DNA of 64,000 nucleotides from Anaerolineae bacterium (GCA_019637635.1 JAHBVI010000013.1:1-64000), one strand, 5' to 3'; shown: positions 52,174-59,744, counted from the first letter of the stretch. The notes: generated by a model from the sequence alone, not told the origin. Made by a program: numbers and translations.

Positions 52174-53424
52174 ATGCGCATCCTCCACCTCATCCACCAA
52201 TATCTGCCCGAAAAAGTGGGTGGTTCGGAACTGTATACCCAGGCGTTAGCGCGCTATCAGGTACAAGAAGGTCATTCTGTTGCCATCTTCACCCCTGCCG
52301 CCCTCCCGATTACCGATCACCAACTACCGGTCACCGATGATGGATTACGCATCTACCGCATCCCGGTGGGAAAACGCAGCCCGACGGCCGTCTTTCGCAG
52401 CAATTTTCACCAGCCTGAATTGAGCCAGACCTTTGCCCAGACATTGCAGCAGGAGCGACCGGAGATTGTCCATATCCAGCATCTTATGGGGCTGCCGTTG
52501 AGTCTGGTGCAAGCCATACAGCGGGCCGGTTTGCCCTATGTGATCACCCTCCATGATTATTGGTATGTGTGCGCCAATGCGCAATTGCTCACCAATTTTG
52601 ACGAGAGCGTGTGCGCCGGGCCACATTACTGGCTAAATTGTGCCCATTGTGCCCTGGCGCGGACGGGGCGCCAAAATTTTACTCCAGCCATTCCCTTTCT
52701 AGCGCCGCTGTTTGCCTACCGGCACGGCCGTTTGCAATCCGTCCTCAAAAAAGCACACTGCCTCATCACCCCCTCCCACTTTACAGCCCATATCTACAGA
52801 CAAATAGGCATACCGGCTGACCACATGGAAGTAATTCCCTATGGCATTCACACACCAACCCGGCCGCCAGTACCTCTGCCGCATGACGACCTGCACATAG
52901 GTTATATCGGCGGCATTGCTTCGCAAAAAGGAGTTCATGTGCTTATTGAGGCGGCCAATCGTCTGCCCCATAACGGTGTTCGTGTGACAATTTATGGCGA
53001 CCAACAAACCTTTCCCGATTACGTAGCGGGTCTTCAAATGCTGGCATCTCATCCCGGCATCACCTTTGCTGGCCGCCTATTGCCTGAGAATCTCTGGGAT
53101 GCTCTGGCTGAATTGGATGTGGTGGTGGTTCCTAGCCTCTGGTATGAAACGGCCGTTTTGGTGGTACAGGAAGCGTTTGCCGCCGGCGTGCCTGTCATAG
53201 CCTCTAGCATTGGCGTATTGCCGGAGCGGGTGCGTGACGGGGTAGATGGCCTGCTCTTTCCGCCTGGTGATGCGGCGGCGCTGGCCGCTATCTTGCGCGA
53301 TCTGGTGGAGCAACCAGATAAGCTGCTCCCTCTGCGGGCTGGTATCCAACCGGTGGTGACGATTGCCGAAAATGTGGCGCGGGTCACGGCCGTGTATGAA
53401 GAATGTGTTCGGGTGTTGAAGTGA
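52174..53424 (+). CDS. GT4-family glycosyltransferase
   Basis: 416 residues of GT-B fold. MRILHLIHQYLPEKVGGSEL at the start; C-domain IGYIGGIASQKGVHVLIEAA and VPSLWYETAVLVVQEAFAAG (EX7E variant). ATG 52174 is preferred, because the longer frame from 52126 translates the upstream heptads (RSRITHHASRK). A degenerate heptad stretch (52306-52350, LPITDHQLPVTDDGLRI) is also translated near residue 50. Confidence 0.9.
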   Translation: MRILHLIHQYLPEKVGGSELYTQALARYQVQEGHSVAIFTPAALPITDHQLPVTDDGLRIYRIPVGKRSPTAVFRSNFHQPELSQTFAQTLQQERPEIVHIQHLMGLPLSLVQAIQRAGLPYVITLHDYWYVCANAQLLTNFDESVCAGPHYWLNCAHCALARTGRQNFTPAIPFLAPLFAYRHGRLQSVLKKAHCLITPSHFTAHIYRQIGIPADHMEVIPYGIHTPTRPPVPLPHDDLHIGYIGGIASQKGVHVLIEAANRLPHNGVRVTIYGDQQTFPDYVAGLQMLASHPGITFAGRLLPENLWDALAELDVVVVPSLWYETAVLVVQEAFAAGVPVIASSIGVLPERVRDGVDGLLFPPGDAAALAAILRDLVEQPDKLLPLRAGIQPVVTIAENVARVTAVYEECVRVLK

Positions 53425-53491
53425 GCGGGTATTTGACCTGAACAGCCGAACACTTAGCAATGGTTAATAGAACGAAGGGAGGATGGGGTCT

Positions 53492-53513
53492 ACGGCCGTG
53501 TTTGCGTTATAAT
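53492..53513 (+). promoter_or_regulatory. Possible promoter before the ABC-2 permease
   Basis: TATAAT (53508-53513), preceded by ACGGCCGT (53492-53499) with an 8-nt gap. No consensus -35. Confidence 0.4.
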
Positions 53514-53539
53514 CCCGCCCGTTTGATACGCATTTGACA

Positions 53540-53600
53540 GTGCCAGGCACTGGACGCCAGGTCAGCAAATGACCAACGCTTTATGTCCCGTGCCTGGCAC
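53540..53600. repeat. REP-like inverted repeat, copy B
   Basis: GTGCCAGGCAC and GTGCCTGGCAC ends around a diverged core (GGTCAGCAAATGACCAACGC). It lies just upstream of the permease start. Confidence 0.8.
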
Positions 53601-53610
53601 TACCTGATAT

Positions 53611-54498
53611 ATGGATTCTAACCGGCTGTATTCCACCGAAGTGTTCGACACCGACGCCATCCGCTCTCCCTGGGGGCAGTTGCGGGAGACGTTTCGCTAT
53701 AATTACTTGCTGCGCAATCTGGTGCTGCGCGATGTGAAGGTGCGCTACAAGAACTCGCTTTTGGGCGTGGTGTGGAGCTTGCTCAACCCTTTGTTGATGA
53801 TGCTGGTCTATACCATCTTGTTTACCATTTTGCGCCCCAACAATACCATCCAATACTTTCACATTTTTATCCTGGTGGCGCTGATTCCCTGGCAATTTCT
53901 GGCCGGGACGGTGTTGGGCGGCACGGTCTCCATCACCCAAAATGCCTCGCTGGTGAAGAAGGTCTTTTTTCCGCGCGCCCTGCTGCCTACCAGCGTCATG
54001 TTTTCGCAGTTGGTTAATTTTGTCCTCTCTTTTGTGGTGCTGGTGGTACTGTTGTATGTTTCCGGCATTGGCCTGACGCGCCACGTGTTGTGGGTGCCGG
54101 CTATTTTGATCACCCAAATGATTTTCATGTTGGGGCTGGCGCTGGCATTGTCGGCCGCGCAAACCTTTTACACCGATACGCTGCAAATTGTGCAGGTGGG
54201 CATCCTGGCCTGGTTTTTTCTGACGCCCATTTTTTACCCGTTTGAAGATTTTGCCAATACCGCCGAGATGATGGGGCTGTCCTTTAATCCGGCACGGCTG
54301 ATGCGCTGGATAAACCCCATGGCCTCGATTGTGGACAGCTACCGCACGGTGTTGTGGGGCACCATGAACAGCCAGGGGCAGCCGGTGTCCATGGACCCGC
54401 TGATGTTGGGACGGACGTTTGTCACGGCCGTGATCACCCTGGTTATTGGTTACTACCTCTTTAGCAAAACGGAATACCTTTTCGGGGAGAAGTTATAG
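53611..54498 (+). CDS. ABC-2 type polysaccharide export permease
   Basis: 295 residues with six TM helices. The N-terminal amphipathic LRNLVLRDVKVRYKNSLLGV and the VVWSLLNPLLMMLVYTILF helix are typical of Wzm/TagG/KpsM-type O-antigen or teichoic-acid exporters. The matching ATPase (wzt/tagH) is not next to it here, which is unusual. It likely exports the glycan made by the upstream glycosyltransferases across the cytoplasmic membrane. Confidence 0.9.
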   Translation: MDSNRLYSTEVFDTDAIRSPWGQLRETFRYNYLLRNLVLRDVKVRYKNSLLGVVWSLLNPLLMMLVYTILFTILRPNNTIQYFHIFILVALIPWQFLAGTVLGGTVSITQNASLVKKVFFPRALLPTSVMFSQLVNFVLSFVVLVVLLYVSGIGLTRHVLWVPAILITQMIFMLGLALALSAAQTFYTDTLQIVQVGILAWFFLTPIFYPFEDFANTAEMMGLSFNPARLMRWINPMASIVDSYRTVLWGTMNSQGQPVSMDPLMLGRTFVTAVITLVIGYYLFSKTEYLFGEKL

Positions 54499-54578
54499 GG
54501 AGATTGGAGATCAGAGATTGGAGATTGGTAATTGGCAATTGCTCCCATCTCTAATCTCTAATCTCCAATCTCTACTCT
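54498..54578. repeat. GATTGGA heptad hairpin between permease and LCP genes
   Basis: GGAGATT/GAGATTG units, a TAATTGGCAATTG centre, then AATCTCTAATCTCC units. Spans the entire intergenic gap. Confidence 0.92.
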
Positions 54579-54586
54579 CTAACATC

Positions 54587-56161
54587 ATGGCTATCAAATT
54601 ACCACATATTCTCTCTTTCATTTTGGCGGGGGCCGCTTTGTTTCTGGTGGGTTGCGCTACGGCTGCGCCTACCCCCTTTCCGACGGTGGTCGTCACGGCT
54701 GTGGCCGTTTTGCCCAGCCCCACCAACATTACCTCGGACGCTATAGAAGGGGTAGGCGCGCCGCCAACCGGGACGGCGCTGCCGACGGATACGGCCACGC
54801 CCCGGCAAACCCATACACCCGGCCCTTCACCCACCGCCTCCAACACGCCACGGCCGTCCAATACTCCCACGCACACCCCCTCGCCCAGCGTCACCCCTAC
54901 CTACCGTCCTCAGGTAGCCCCGACCCTGGCAGAAACGGGCGCGCCGACGGAGTTCCGCGAAGGGGTGCCCACGCCGTCTACGGCCGTGCCCTCCCCCGTA
55001 CCCACCTTTGAAACGCCGCGCGAAATTACCAACGTCTTGCTGCTCGGCAGCGATACGCCGCTCGGCTCAACCAGCGTGCGCACCGACACCATGATCATTG
55101 TCTCCATCAACCATGACCGGCAAACGGCTTCCATGGTCTCTTTGCCGCGCGACCTGTACGTGTACCATCCGGGGCGAATCATGGGGCGATTGAACACGGC
55201 CGTGAACCTGGGCGGCATCGAGCAGCTACAACAAACCATCCTCTACAATTTTGGCATCCCCATCCACTATTATGCCCAGATTGATTTTGATGGCTTTGAG
55301 CGCGCCGTAGATGCAATGGGCGGCGTAGACGTGGCCGTTAGCTGCCGCCTGCAAGATTGGCGGCTCATCTCCCCGGAACTGGACCCCCAGGATGAAGACA
55401 ACTGGCATCAATACGCCCTGGAACCGGGCATCCACCATATGGATGGCGACACGGCGCTCTGGTATGCCCGTTCTCGTCTTTCCACCAGCGACTTTGATCG
55501 CGGCCGGCGCCAACAGCAGTTGCTCCACGCCATGCTCAACCAGGGGGTAGATTTGAACCTGATTTCCCAGGCGCCCACCCTCTGGAACACCTATAAAGAT
55601 GTGGTGCAAACAGATATTGATATTGGTCGCCTGCTGCAATTTGCCGCATTGGCCCCGGCGGTGCGCCAGAATGGCGTGCAGCACCTCTATCTGGCGCGGG
55701 GTACCGAATCCTGGACAACCCCGGATGGCGCTTCGGTGCGGCTGCCCATTTGGGAAGGGGAGGGCAACTTTGCCGAAACGTTCACCCGGCTCTACCGGCC
55801 ACCGGCGCTCAATCGGGCTACCCGCCCGCCCATCACCGTGCAGATCGTGAACGCCAGCGGCAACCCGGATATGGCGCTGCTGGCGGCCGATAATCTGGCC
55901 TGGTACGGCTTCATCCCCGTCATCAGCGCGGAAACGCCCGAACCGATAGCCACGACCAAACTGGAGTATTTCCGCGACAACTTCAAAGATGCGTATGAAT
56001 GGCTGATTAGCTGGATTTTTGGCCGCCGCCGCTCGCAAATTGAGCAGGTAGCCGAACCGGGCGTCACCTATCAATACCGTGTCACTCTGGGGCAGGATTA
56101 CAACCCCTGCCTGAATCAGTTTTTGCAGCCGCAGGAATTCCTCGAGAGTGGTGATCAGTAA
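54587..56161 (+). CDS. LytR-CpsA-Psr (LCP) family lipoprotein
   Basis: 524 residues. FILAGAALFLVGC gives a lipobox, then a long Pro/Thr-rich spacer (about 25-190). The LCP catalytic domain has NVLLLGSDTPLGSTSVRTDT, SMVSLPRDLYVYHPG with the conserved Arg, and ALWYARSRLSTSDFDRGRRQ, followed by a LytR_C-like tail (ITVQIVNASGNPDMALLAAD). LCP enzymes transfer polyprenyl-linked glycans to peptidoglycan or another acceptor, fitting the end of this glycan locus. ATG 54587 follows the repeat. The stop lies in another heptad array. Confidence 0.9.
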   Translation: MAIKLPHILSFILAGAALFLVGCATAAPTPFPTVVVTAVAVLPSPTNITSDAIEGVGAPPTGTALPTDTATPRQTHTPGPSPTASNTPRPSNTPTHTPSPSVTPTYRPQVAPTLAETGAPTEFREGVPTPSTAVPSPVPTFETPREITNVLLLGSDTPLGSTSVRTDTMIIVSINHDRQTASMVSLPRDLYVYHPGRIMGRLNTAVNLGGIEQLQQTILYNFGIPIHYYAQIDFDGFERAVDAMGGVDVAVSCRLQDWRLISPELDPQDEDNWHQYALEPGIHHMDGDTALWYARSRLSTSDFDRGRRQQQLLHAMLNQGVDLNLISQAPTLWNTYKDVVQTDIDIGRLLQFAALAPAVRQNGVQHLYLARGTESWTTPDGASVRLPIWEGEGNFAETFTRLYRPPALNRATRPPITVQIVNASGNPDMALLAADNLAWYGFIPVISAETPEPIATTKLEYFRDNFKDAYEWLISWIFGRRRSQIEQVAEPGVTYQYRVTLGQDYNPCLNQFLQPQEFLESGDQ

Positions 56162-56201
56162 TCGGTAATCGGTTCTTCCCCCGATTACCGATTACCAATC
56201 C
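56152..56201. repeat. TAATCGG/GATTACC heptad hairpin
   Basis: Two short complementary arrays spanning the convergent stops of the LCP gene and arfB. Confidence 0.88.
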
Positions 56202-56617
56202 CCCCGGCGTTCCCGCTTCCTTTCGCTTTGTTTGCGTTTTTCGGTGAGGCGTTTTTCAACGGCCGTGCGGCTCGGCCGTGTCTTTTTGCGGGGTTTGGTG
56301 GGTTGGAGCGCCTGCGCCAGCAGGGTTTGGAAACGGGCCAGCGCCAGTTCGCGGTTTTGGAACTGGCTGCGCGCCGTTTGCGCCTGAATGTGCAGCACTC
56401 CGTCGCTGTCAATGCGATTCGCCAGCTTTTCCAGAATCGTGGCGCGCTGCCCTTCCGTCAGGCTGGGGGAATGGGCCACGTTAAACAAGAGCGTCGCCTT
56501 CGTCGCCGTCTTGTTTACATGTTGCCCACCCGGCCCGCTGCTGCCGGAAAAACGAAATTCAACCTCCGCCAGCGGGATGTGCAGGTGAGCGTTGATGATA
56601 ATGCTGGCCTCATCCAT
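56192..56617 (-). CDS. arfB: Alternative ribosome-rescue factor ArfB
   Basis: 141 residues. The class I release-factor GGQ motif is in FSGSSGPGGQHVNKTATKAT, and a basic C-terminal tail (KPRKKTRPSRTAVEKRLTEK) follows, which in ArfB inserts in the empty mRNA channel. It hydrolyses peptidyl-tRNA on stalled ribosomes. ATG 56617 fits the usual length; a start at 56656 would add 13 residues. Confidence 0.92.
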   Translation of the reverse strand: MDEASIIINAHLHIPLAEVEFRFSGSSGPGGQHVNKTATKATLLFNVAHSPSLTEGQRATILEKLANRIDSDGVLHIQAQTARSQFQNRELALARFQTLLAQALQPTKPRKKTRPSRTAVEKRLTEKRKQSERKRERRGDW

Positions 56618-56669
56618 GCCCTTAACGCTAAACCAATTTGTGATAGCTGGCAACATTTTACGCCGGGCA

Positions 56670-56730
56670 GTGCCCAGGAAGGGGCAAAACCGTTTTAATT
56701 GACCAATGCCGCCTGGCCCCTTGCCTGGTA
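56670..56730. repeat. REP-like inverted repeat, copy C
   Basis: GTGCCCAGGAAGGGGC arm, CAAAACCGTTTTAATTGACC core and GCCCCTTGCCTGG arm. It lies between divergent arfB and the toxin-antitoxin pair. Confidence 0.85.
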
Positions 56731-56734
56731 ATAC

Positions 56735-56782
56735 TTGTCATAGTTGAAACATGCTATAATTCAATTGTGCAGAAAATCTGCA
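56735..56782 (+). promoter_or_regulatory. Promoter and operators of the toxin-antitoxin pair
   Basis: TTGTCA (56735-56740), only 14 nt, then TATAAT (56755-56760). TTGAA (56744-56748) and TTCAA (56760-56764) flank the -10, and TGCAGA-AAA-TCTGCA (56768-56782) lies at the start site. Both are suitable for autoregulation by AbrB-type antitoxin. AAGGAG precedes the ATG. Confidence 0.6.
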
Positions 56783-56804
56783 TCGGCTGAAAAGGAGCAA
56801 CACG

Positions 56805-57095
56805 ATGGACGCTACTATTCAAGTAAGACAGCGAGGCACAATTACGTTGCCAGTAGAACTACGACAAAAATATGACATCAGCGATGGCGACATTCTACGG
56901 TTAGTTGACCTGGATGGCATTCTGGTGTTGACGCCGATGACTCCTATGGTACCGGAACTGGCGCGTGAAATTGAACGTATTCGGCTGGAAGCCGGCTTGA
57001 CGGTTGAGGAGTTATTGGTGAGCCTGCGTGAACAACGAGAACGTTACTACGCTGAAAATTATACAAGCAGCCTGAAAGATGCTACCAACCCATAG
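56805..57095 (+). CDS. AbrB/MazE-type antitoxin
   Basis: 96 residues. The SpoVT/AbrB swapped-hairpin DNA-binding domain reads VRQRGTITLPVELRQKYDIS, then GDILRLVDLDGILVLTP. A helical tail (LAREIERIRLEAGLTVEELL) should bind the toxin. It overlaps the PIN toxin gene by 17 bp. A dyad at its promoter fits autoregulation. Confidence 0.9.
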   Translation: MDATIQVRQRGTITLPVELRQKYDISDGDILRLVDLDGILVLTPMTPMVPELAREIERIRLEAGLTVEELLVSLREQRERYYAENYTSSLKDATNP

Positions 57096-57531
57096 AACCA
57101 GAACGCGCGTTTTTCTAGATGCCGATGTCTTGTTTGCCGGTTCTGCCAGCCCGCAGCAGCACAGCGCCAGCCAGGTCATTTTACGGATGGCGGAGATCAC
57201 GTTATTAGAGGCATTAACCTGTGAACAGGTCATCGTTGAAACGGACCGGAATTTGCAAGAGAAGATGCCAGTAGCTTTGCCCGCGTTCCATCTTTTGGTC
57301 AGCCGTTCCTTGCGTATTGTGGCTAACCCAACGGCCGTAGACATTCTCCCTAACAACGGCAAAGCAGACCCTAAAGATTTGCCAATTTTGGTTGCCGCTT
57401 ACCGGGAAAACTGCACCTGGTTGGTCACATTTAACACACGACATTATCAACCCGGACTATCTGATGTTACGGTTATAAAACCGGGCGATTTTATTATGCG
57501 GGTGAGGGATTTATTGCTGGGTTTGATGTAA
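57079..57531 (+). CDS. PIN-domain toxin (VapC-like)
   Basis: 150 residues. VFLDADVLFAGSAS gives the first catalytic Asp, CEQVIVETDRN the Glu region, and KADPKDLPILVAAYRENC with the later TFNTRHY the C-terminal acidic site. PIN toxins cleave RNA. The start lies inside the antitoxin gene. The stop overlaps the following thioredoxin ATG (TAATG), so all three genes are coupled. Confidence 0.87.
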   Translation: MLPTHRTRTRVFLDADVLFAGSASPQQHSASQVILRMAEITLLEALTCEQVIVETDRNLQEKMPVALPAFHLLVSRSLRIVANPTAVDILPNNGKADPKDLPILVAAYRENCTWLVTFNTRHYQPGLSDVTVIKPGDFIMRVRDLLLGLM

Positions 57532-58022
57532 TGATGCTTTTTAATCAGTTTTCAGGGGTTTTGGTATATCTGGTGGTGGGCATTGGCCTGTTGGTCGTTG
57601 TTTTGAGCCGGATAGCGCCGGAAAAAAGGCGGGTAGGGCTGTTGGTGGGGGCCGCTGTCCTGCTCTTTGGCGGCTTGATCGTCTTCCGGCCCGAACAGCG
57701 CGGCGTCACGGCCGTGACCGTACAACAAACAGTCGCCGCTGCCAACGGCCGTCCCGTCCTGCTGGAGCTGTACTCTGATTATTGACTGGCCTGCCGCCGG
57801 GCAAGGCCCATCGTGGATGGGTTGGCTGCTGAATGGGGCGACGCGGTGACGGTGCTGCGGGTGAATGTGCAAGACCCCACCGCCCAACCGCTGCTGGCGG
57901 AACTCAATTTCCGTTTCACACCCACGTTTATTTTGTTTGACGGCCACGGCCGTGAAATCTGGCGCACCAACGGCGTCATTAACCCGGATGAAGTGAATGA
58001 GCAACTCGACCGTATCCCGTGA
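57531..58022 (+). CDS. Membrane-anchored thioredoxin-fold protein with in-frame TGA, candidate selenoprotein
   Basis: One frame runs from ATG 57531 to TGA 58022, interrupted only by TGA at 57783-57785. Residues 7-30 and 36-52 are two TM helices. From about 75 a thioredoxin domain reads RPVLLELYSDY-[TGA]-LACRRARP, then VTVLRVNVQD and FRFTPTFILFDGHG with the cis-Pro at 131. The TGA is codon 85 and Cys is 88, so it stands precisely where the first Cys of CxxC belongs. Reading TGA as selenocysteine gives a UxxC redox site and a 163-residue protein. A hairpin at 57805-57823 matches bacterial SECIS geometry. The alternative is a nonsense mutation; no sel genes are in the window. Confidence 0.72.
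57805..57823 (+). promoter_or_regulatory. Candidate bacterial SECIS hairpin
   Basis: Stem GGCCCATC and GATGGGTT (six Watson-Crick pairs plus two G-U), loop GTG beginning 27 nt after the TGA, with G at the first loop position. A second hairpin (57788-57808: GGCCTGCC, GCCG loop, GGCAAGGCC) lies closer and competes with it. Confidence 0.5.
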
Positions 58023-59022
58023 TCCGTATGCCGTAATCCGTAAACCGATTACCGATTACCGATTACCGATTACCGATTACCGCTACGTCCACATTTTCTT
58101 CATGGATGGCGTGGGCATGGGCGCGGCCGACCCGGAGATAAACCCGTTTGTGAGGGCGCATATGCCCTATCTGACCGGTTTGTTTAGCGAGGGCTGGTAT
58201 GTGCCCAACGGCCGTGTCGTCAACGGCCGCGCCACCCTCATCCCCACCGACGCCAACCTGGGCCTGCCCGGCAGGCCACAAAGCGCCACCGGGCAGGCCG
58301 CCATCCTCACCGGGCGCAACGCGCCCCAGTTGGTTGGCGAACATTACGGCCCCAAACCAAACCAGCCCGTGCGGGACGTGATTGCCCAGGGGACGTTGTT
58401 TGCGGAGGTCACGGCCGTCGGCGGCCGCGCCGCCCTCCTTTCCCCTTATCCGCAACGTTATTTTGATTCCATCGAGAGTGGTAAACGGCTCTATTCTTCT
58501 GTGCCCCTGGCGGCCACAGAAGCGGGATTGGCCCTGATGACGGCGGAGGATTTGCGGCACGGCCGTGCCGTCAGCCCGGACTTCACCGGGCAGGGCTGGC
58601 GGGAGTACCTGGGTTATGCCGATATTCCCGTTTACACGCCATATGAAGCCGGGCAGCAGTTGGCGCGGCTGGCGCGTGGGTATCATTTCAGCTTCTTTGA
58701 GCATTGGCCCAGCGACCGCGCCGGGCATCGCGGCTCGCTGGCTGAGGCCGCTCAACACCTGGAACTGCTTGACGCCGCCCTGGGTGGCCTGATCGAAACC
58801 TGGCACCAGGAAAACGCTGACGGCCTGCTTATCATTACCAGCGATCATGGTAACATTGAAGAAAAAGGGCACCGCCAACATACGCGCAACCCGGTGCCCA
58901 CCATCCTGGCCGGCCCCGGCCACGCCGAACTGGCCGCCGAGATACACGATTTGACAGATATTGCGAAGGTTGTGCGTCGCTATTTGCAATTGAGAGATCG
59001 GAGATTGGAGATTAGAGATTGA
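57997..59022 (+). CDS. Alkaline-phosphatase-superfamily metalloenzyme (phosphomutase-like)
   Basis: 341 residues. FFMDGVGMGAADPEINPF carries the first metal-binding Asp, PTDANLGLPGRPQSATGQAA the Thr/Ser nucleophile region, and ITSDHGNIEEKGHRQHTRNP the DHGN metal site, as in cofactor-independent phosphoglycerate mutases. The first 30 residues (PITDYRLPITDYRY) and the last few (RRLEIRD) are translated heptads. The only ATG upstream of the metal site is inside the thioredoxin gene (26-bp overlap), so the repeat has replaced the native start. Substrate unknown. Confidence 0.82.
   Translation: MSNSTVSRDPYAVIRKPITDYRLPITDYRYVHIFFMDGVGMGAADPEINPFVRAHMPYLTGLFSEGWYVPNGRVVNGRATLIPTDANLGLPGRPQSATGQAAILTGRNAPQLVGEHYGPKPNQPVRDVIAQGTLFAEVTAVGGRAALLSPYPQRYFDSIESGKRLYSSVPLAATEAGLALMTAEDLRHGRAVSPDFTGQGWREYLGYADIPVYTPYEAGQQLARLARGYHFSFFEHWPSDRAGHRGSLAEAAQHLELLDAALGGLIETWHQENADGLLIITSDHGNIEEKGHRQHTRNPVPTILAGPGHAELAAEIHDLTDIAKVVRRYLQLRDRRLEIRD
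58017..58082. repeat. GATTACC heptad array across a gene junction
   Basis: About nine units (GTAATCC, GATTACC) begin at the stop of the thioredoxin gene and encode the N-terminus of the next one. Confidence 0.92.
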
Positions 59023-59052
59023 ACAATCTCCAATCTCCAATCTCCAATCTCT
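58991..59052. repeat. GATTGGA heptad hairpin
   Basis: GAGATTG units encoding the last residues and stop of the phosphomutase-like gene, followed by complementary AATCTCC units. Confidence 0.92.
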
Positions 59053-59066
59053 AAAACGAGGAGTAT

Positions 59067-59564
59067 ATGACAGTATTATCCGACGATTACCGCGATGTAT
59101 TGCGCCATTTTCCGGCGGGGGTGACGATTGTGACGGTGACGGCGCCGGGGCAGCCGCAGCCACACGGGCTGACGGTTTCGGCGTTTGCCTCCATTTCCCC
59201 CACGCCGCCGCTGGTGATGATCGCCATTGATCACCGGGGGTTGGGGCATGAAATGTTTGAGATAGAAGGGGCCGTATTTGCCGTCAATATCCTGGCGGAG
59301 GAGCAGACTGAACTTTCCAACCGGTTTGCCTGGATCAAGGACGAAGACCGGTTTGCGCTGGGGGAATGGGGCACGGCCGTGACCGGCGCGCCCATTCTGC
59401 AAGATGCGTTGGCGTGGCTGGATTGTACGATACACGGCCGTATCGTCGCCGGCACCCACACCATCTACATCGGCGAAGTACAGGCCAGCGGCGTCCCCCG
59501 TCCGGATGAACTGCCGCTCATCTACTGGAATCGCGGCTATCGCAAACTGGCCCGCCTGGAGTAG
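59067..59564 (+). CDS. Flavin reductase-like FMN-binding protein
   Basis: 165 residues. YRDVLRHFPAGVTIVTV and GLTVSAFASISPTPPLVMIA are the FMN-binding signature of the flavin-reductase family (split barrel), with HTIYIGEVQASGV and LIYWNRGYRKL at the end. It reduces FMN/FAD with NAD(P)H or serves a two-component monooxygenase, of which no partner is nearby. GAGGAG lies upstream of the ATG. Confidence 0.92.
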   Translation: MTVLSDDYRDVLRHFPAGVTIVTVTAPGQPQPHGLTVSAFASISPTPPLVMIAIDHRGLGHEMFEIEGAVFAVNILAEEQTELSNRFAWIKDEDRFALGEWGTAVTGAPILQDALAWLDCTIHGRIVAGTHTIYIGEVQASGVPRPDELPLIYWNRGYRKLARLE

Positions 59565-59575
59565 TTGTATTTGCA

Positions 59576-59637
59576 GTGCCAGGCAAGGGGCTGGTAAACG
59601 TTGGCTGACCAAGACGGTTCTGCCCCTTGCCTGGCAC
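59576..59637. repeat. REP-like inverted repeat, copy D (inverted)
   Basis: GTGCCAGGCAAGGGGC and GCCCCTTGCCTGGCAC, perfect 16-bp arms. The core is the reverse complement of that in copy A (CAGAACCGTCTTGGTCAGCC). Confidence 0.88.
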
Positions 59638-59665
59638 TACGTGTCAGTTTAGAATTCAAGCGCAA

Positions 59666-59738
59666 GCCCCAGTAGCTCAATGGACAGAGCACCAGACTTC
59701 TAATCTGATGGTCGGGGGTTCGATTCCCTCCTGGGGTA
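59666..59738 (+). tRNA. tRNA-Arg (anticodon TCT)
   Basis: Acceptor GCCCCAG pairs with CTGGGGT (first pair G-U). D arm AGCTCAATGGACAGAGC, anticodon loop CTTCTAA in the CAGA/TCTG stem giving TCT, T arm GGGGGTTCGATTCCCTC, discriminator A. CCA is not encoded. Decodes AGA/AGG. Confidence 0.95.
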
Positions 59739-59744
59739 CTTCCA

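Noticed and set aside
57783-57785. Treating the thioredoxin as two separate genes or a simple pseudogene
   Set aside because: The frame and the fold are continuous, the TGA replaces exactly the catalytic Cys, and the 3' part has no start of its own before the active-site Cys. Nonsense mutation stays possible but is less economical.
57788-57808. The hairpin right after the TGA as the SECIS
   Set aside because: Its loop begins only about 10 nt after the TGA, closer than the known bacterial range; the 57805-57823 hairpin fits better.
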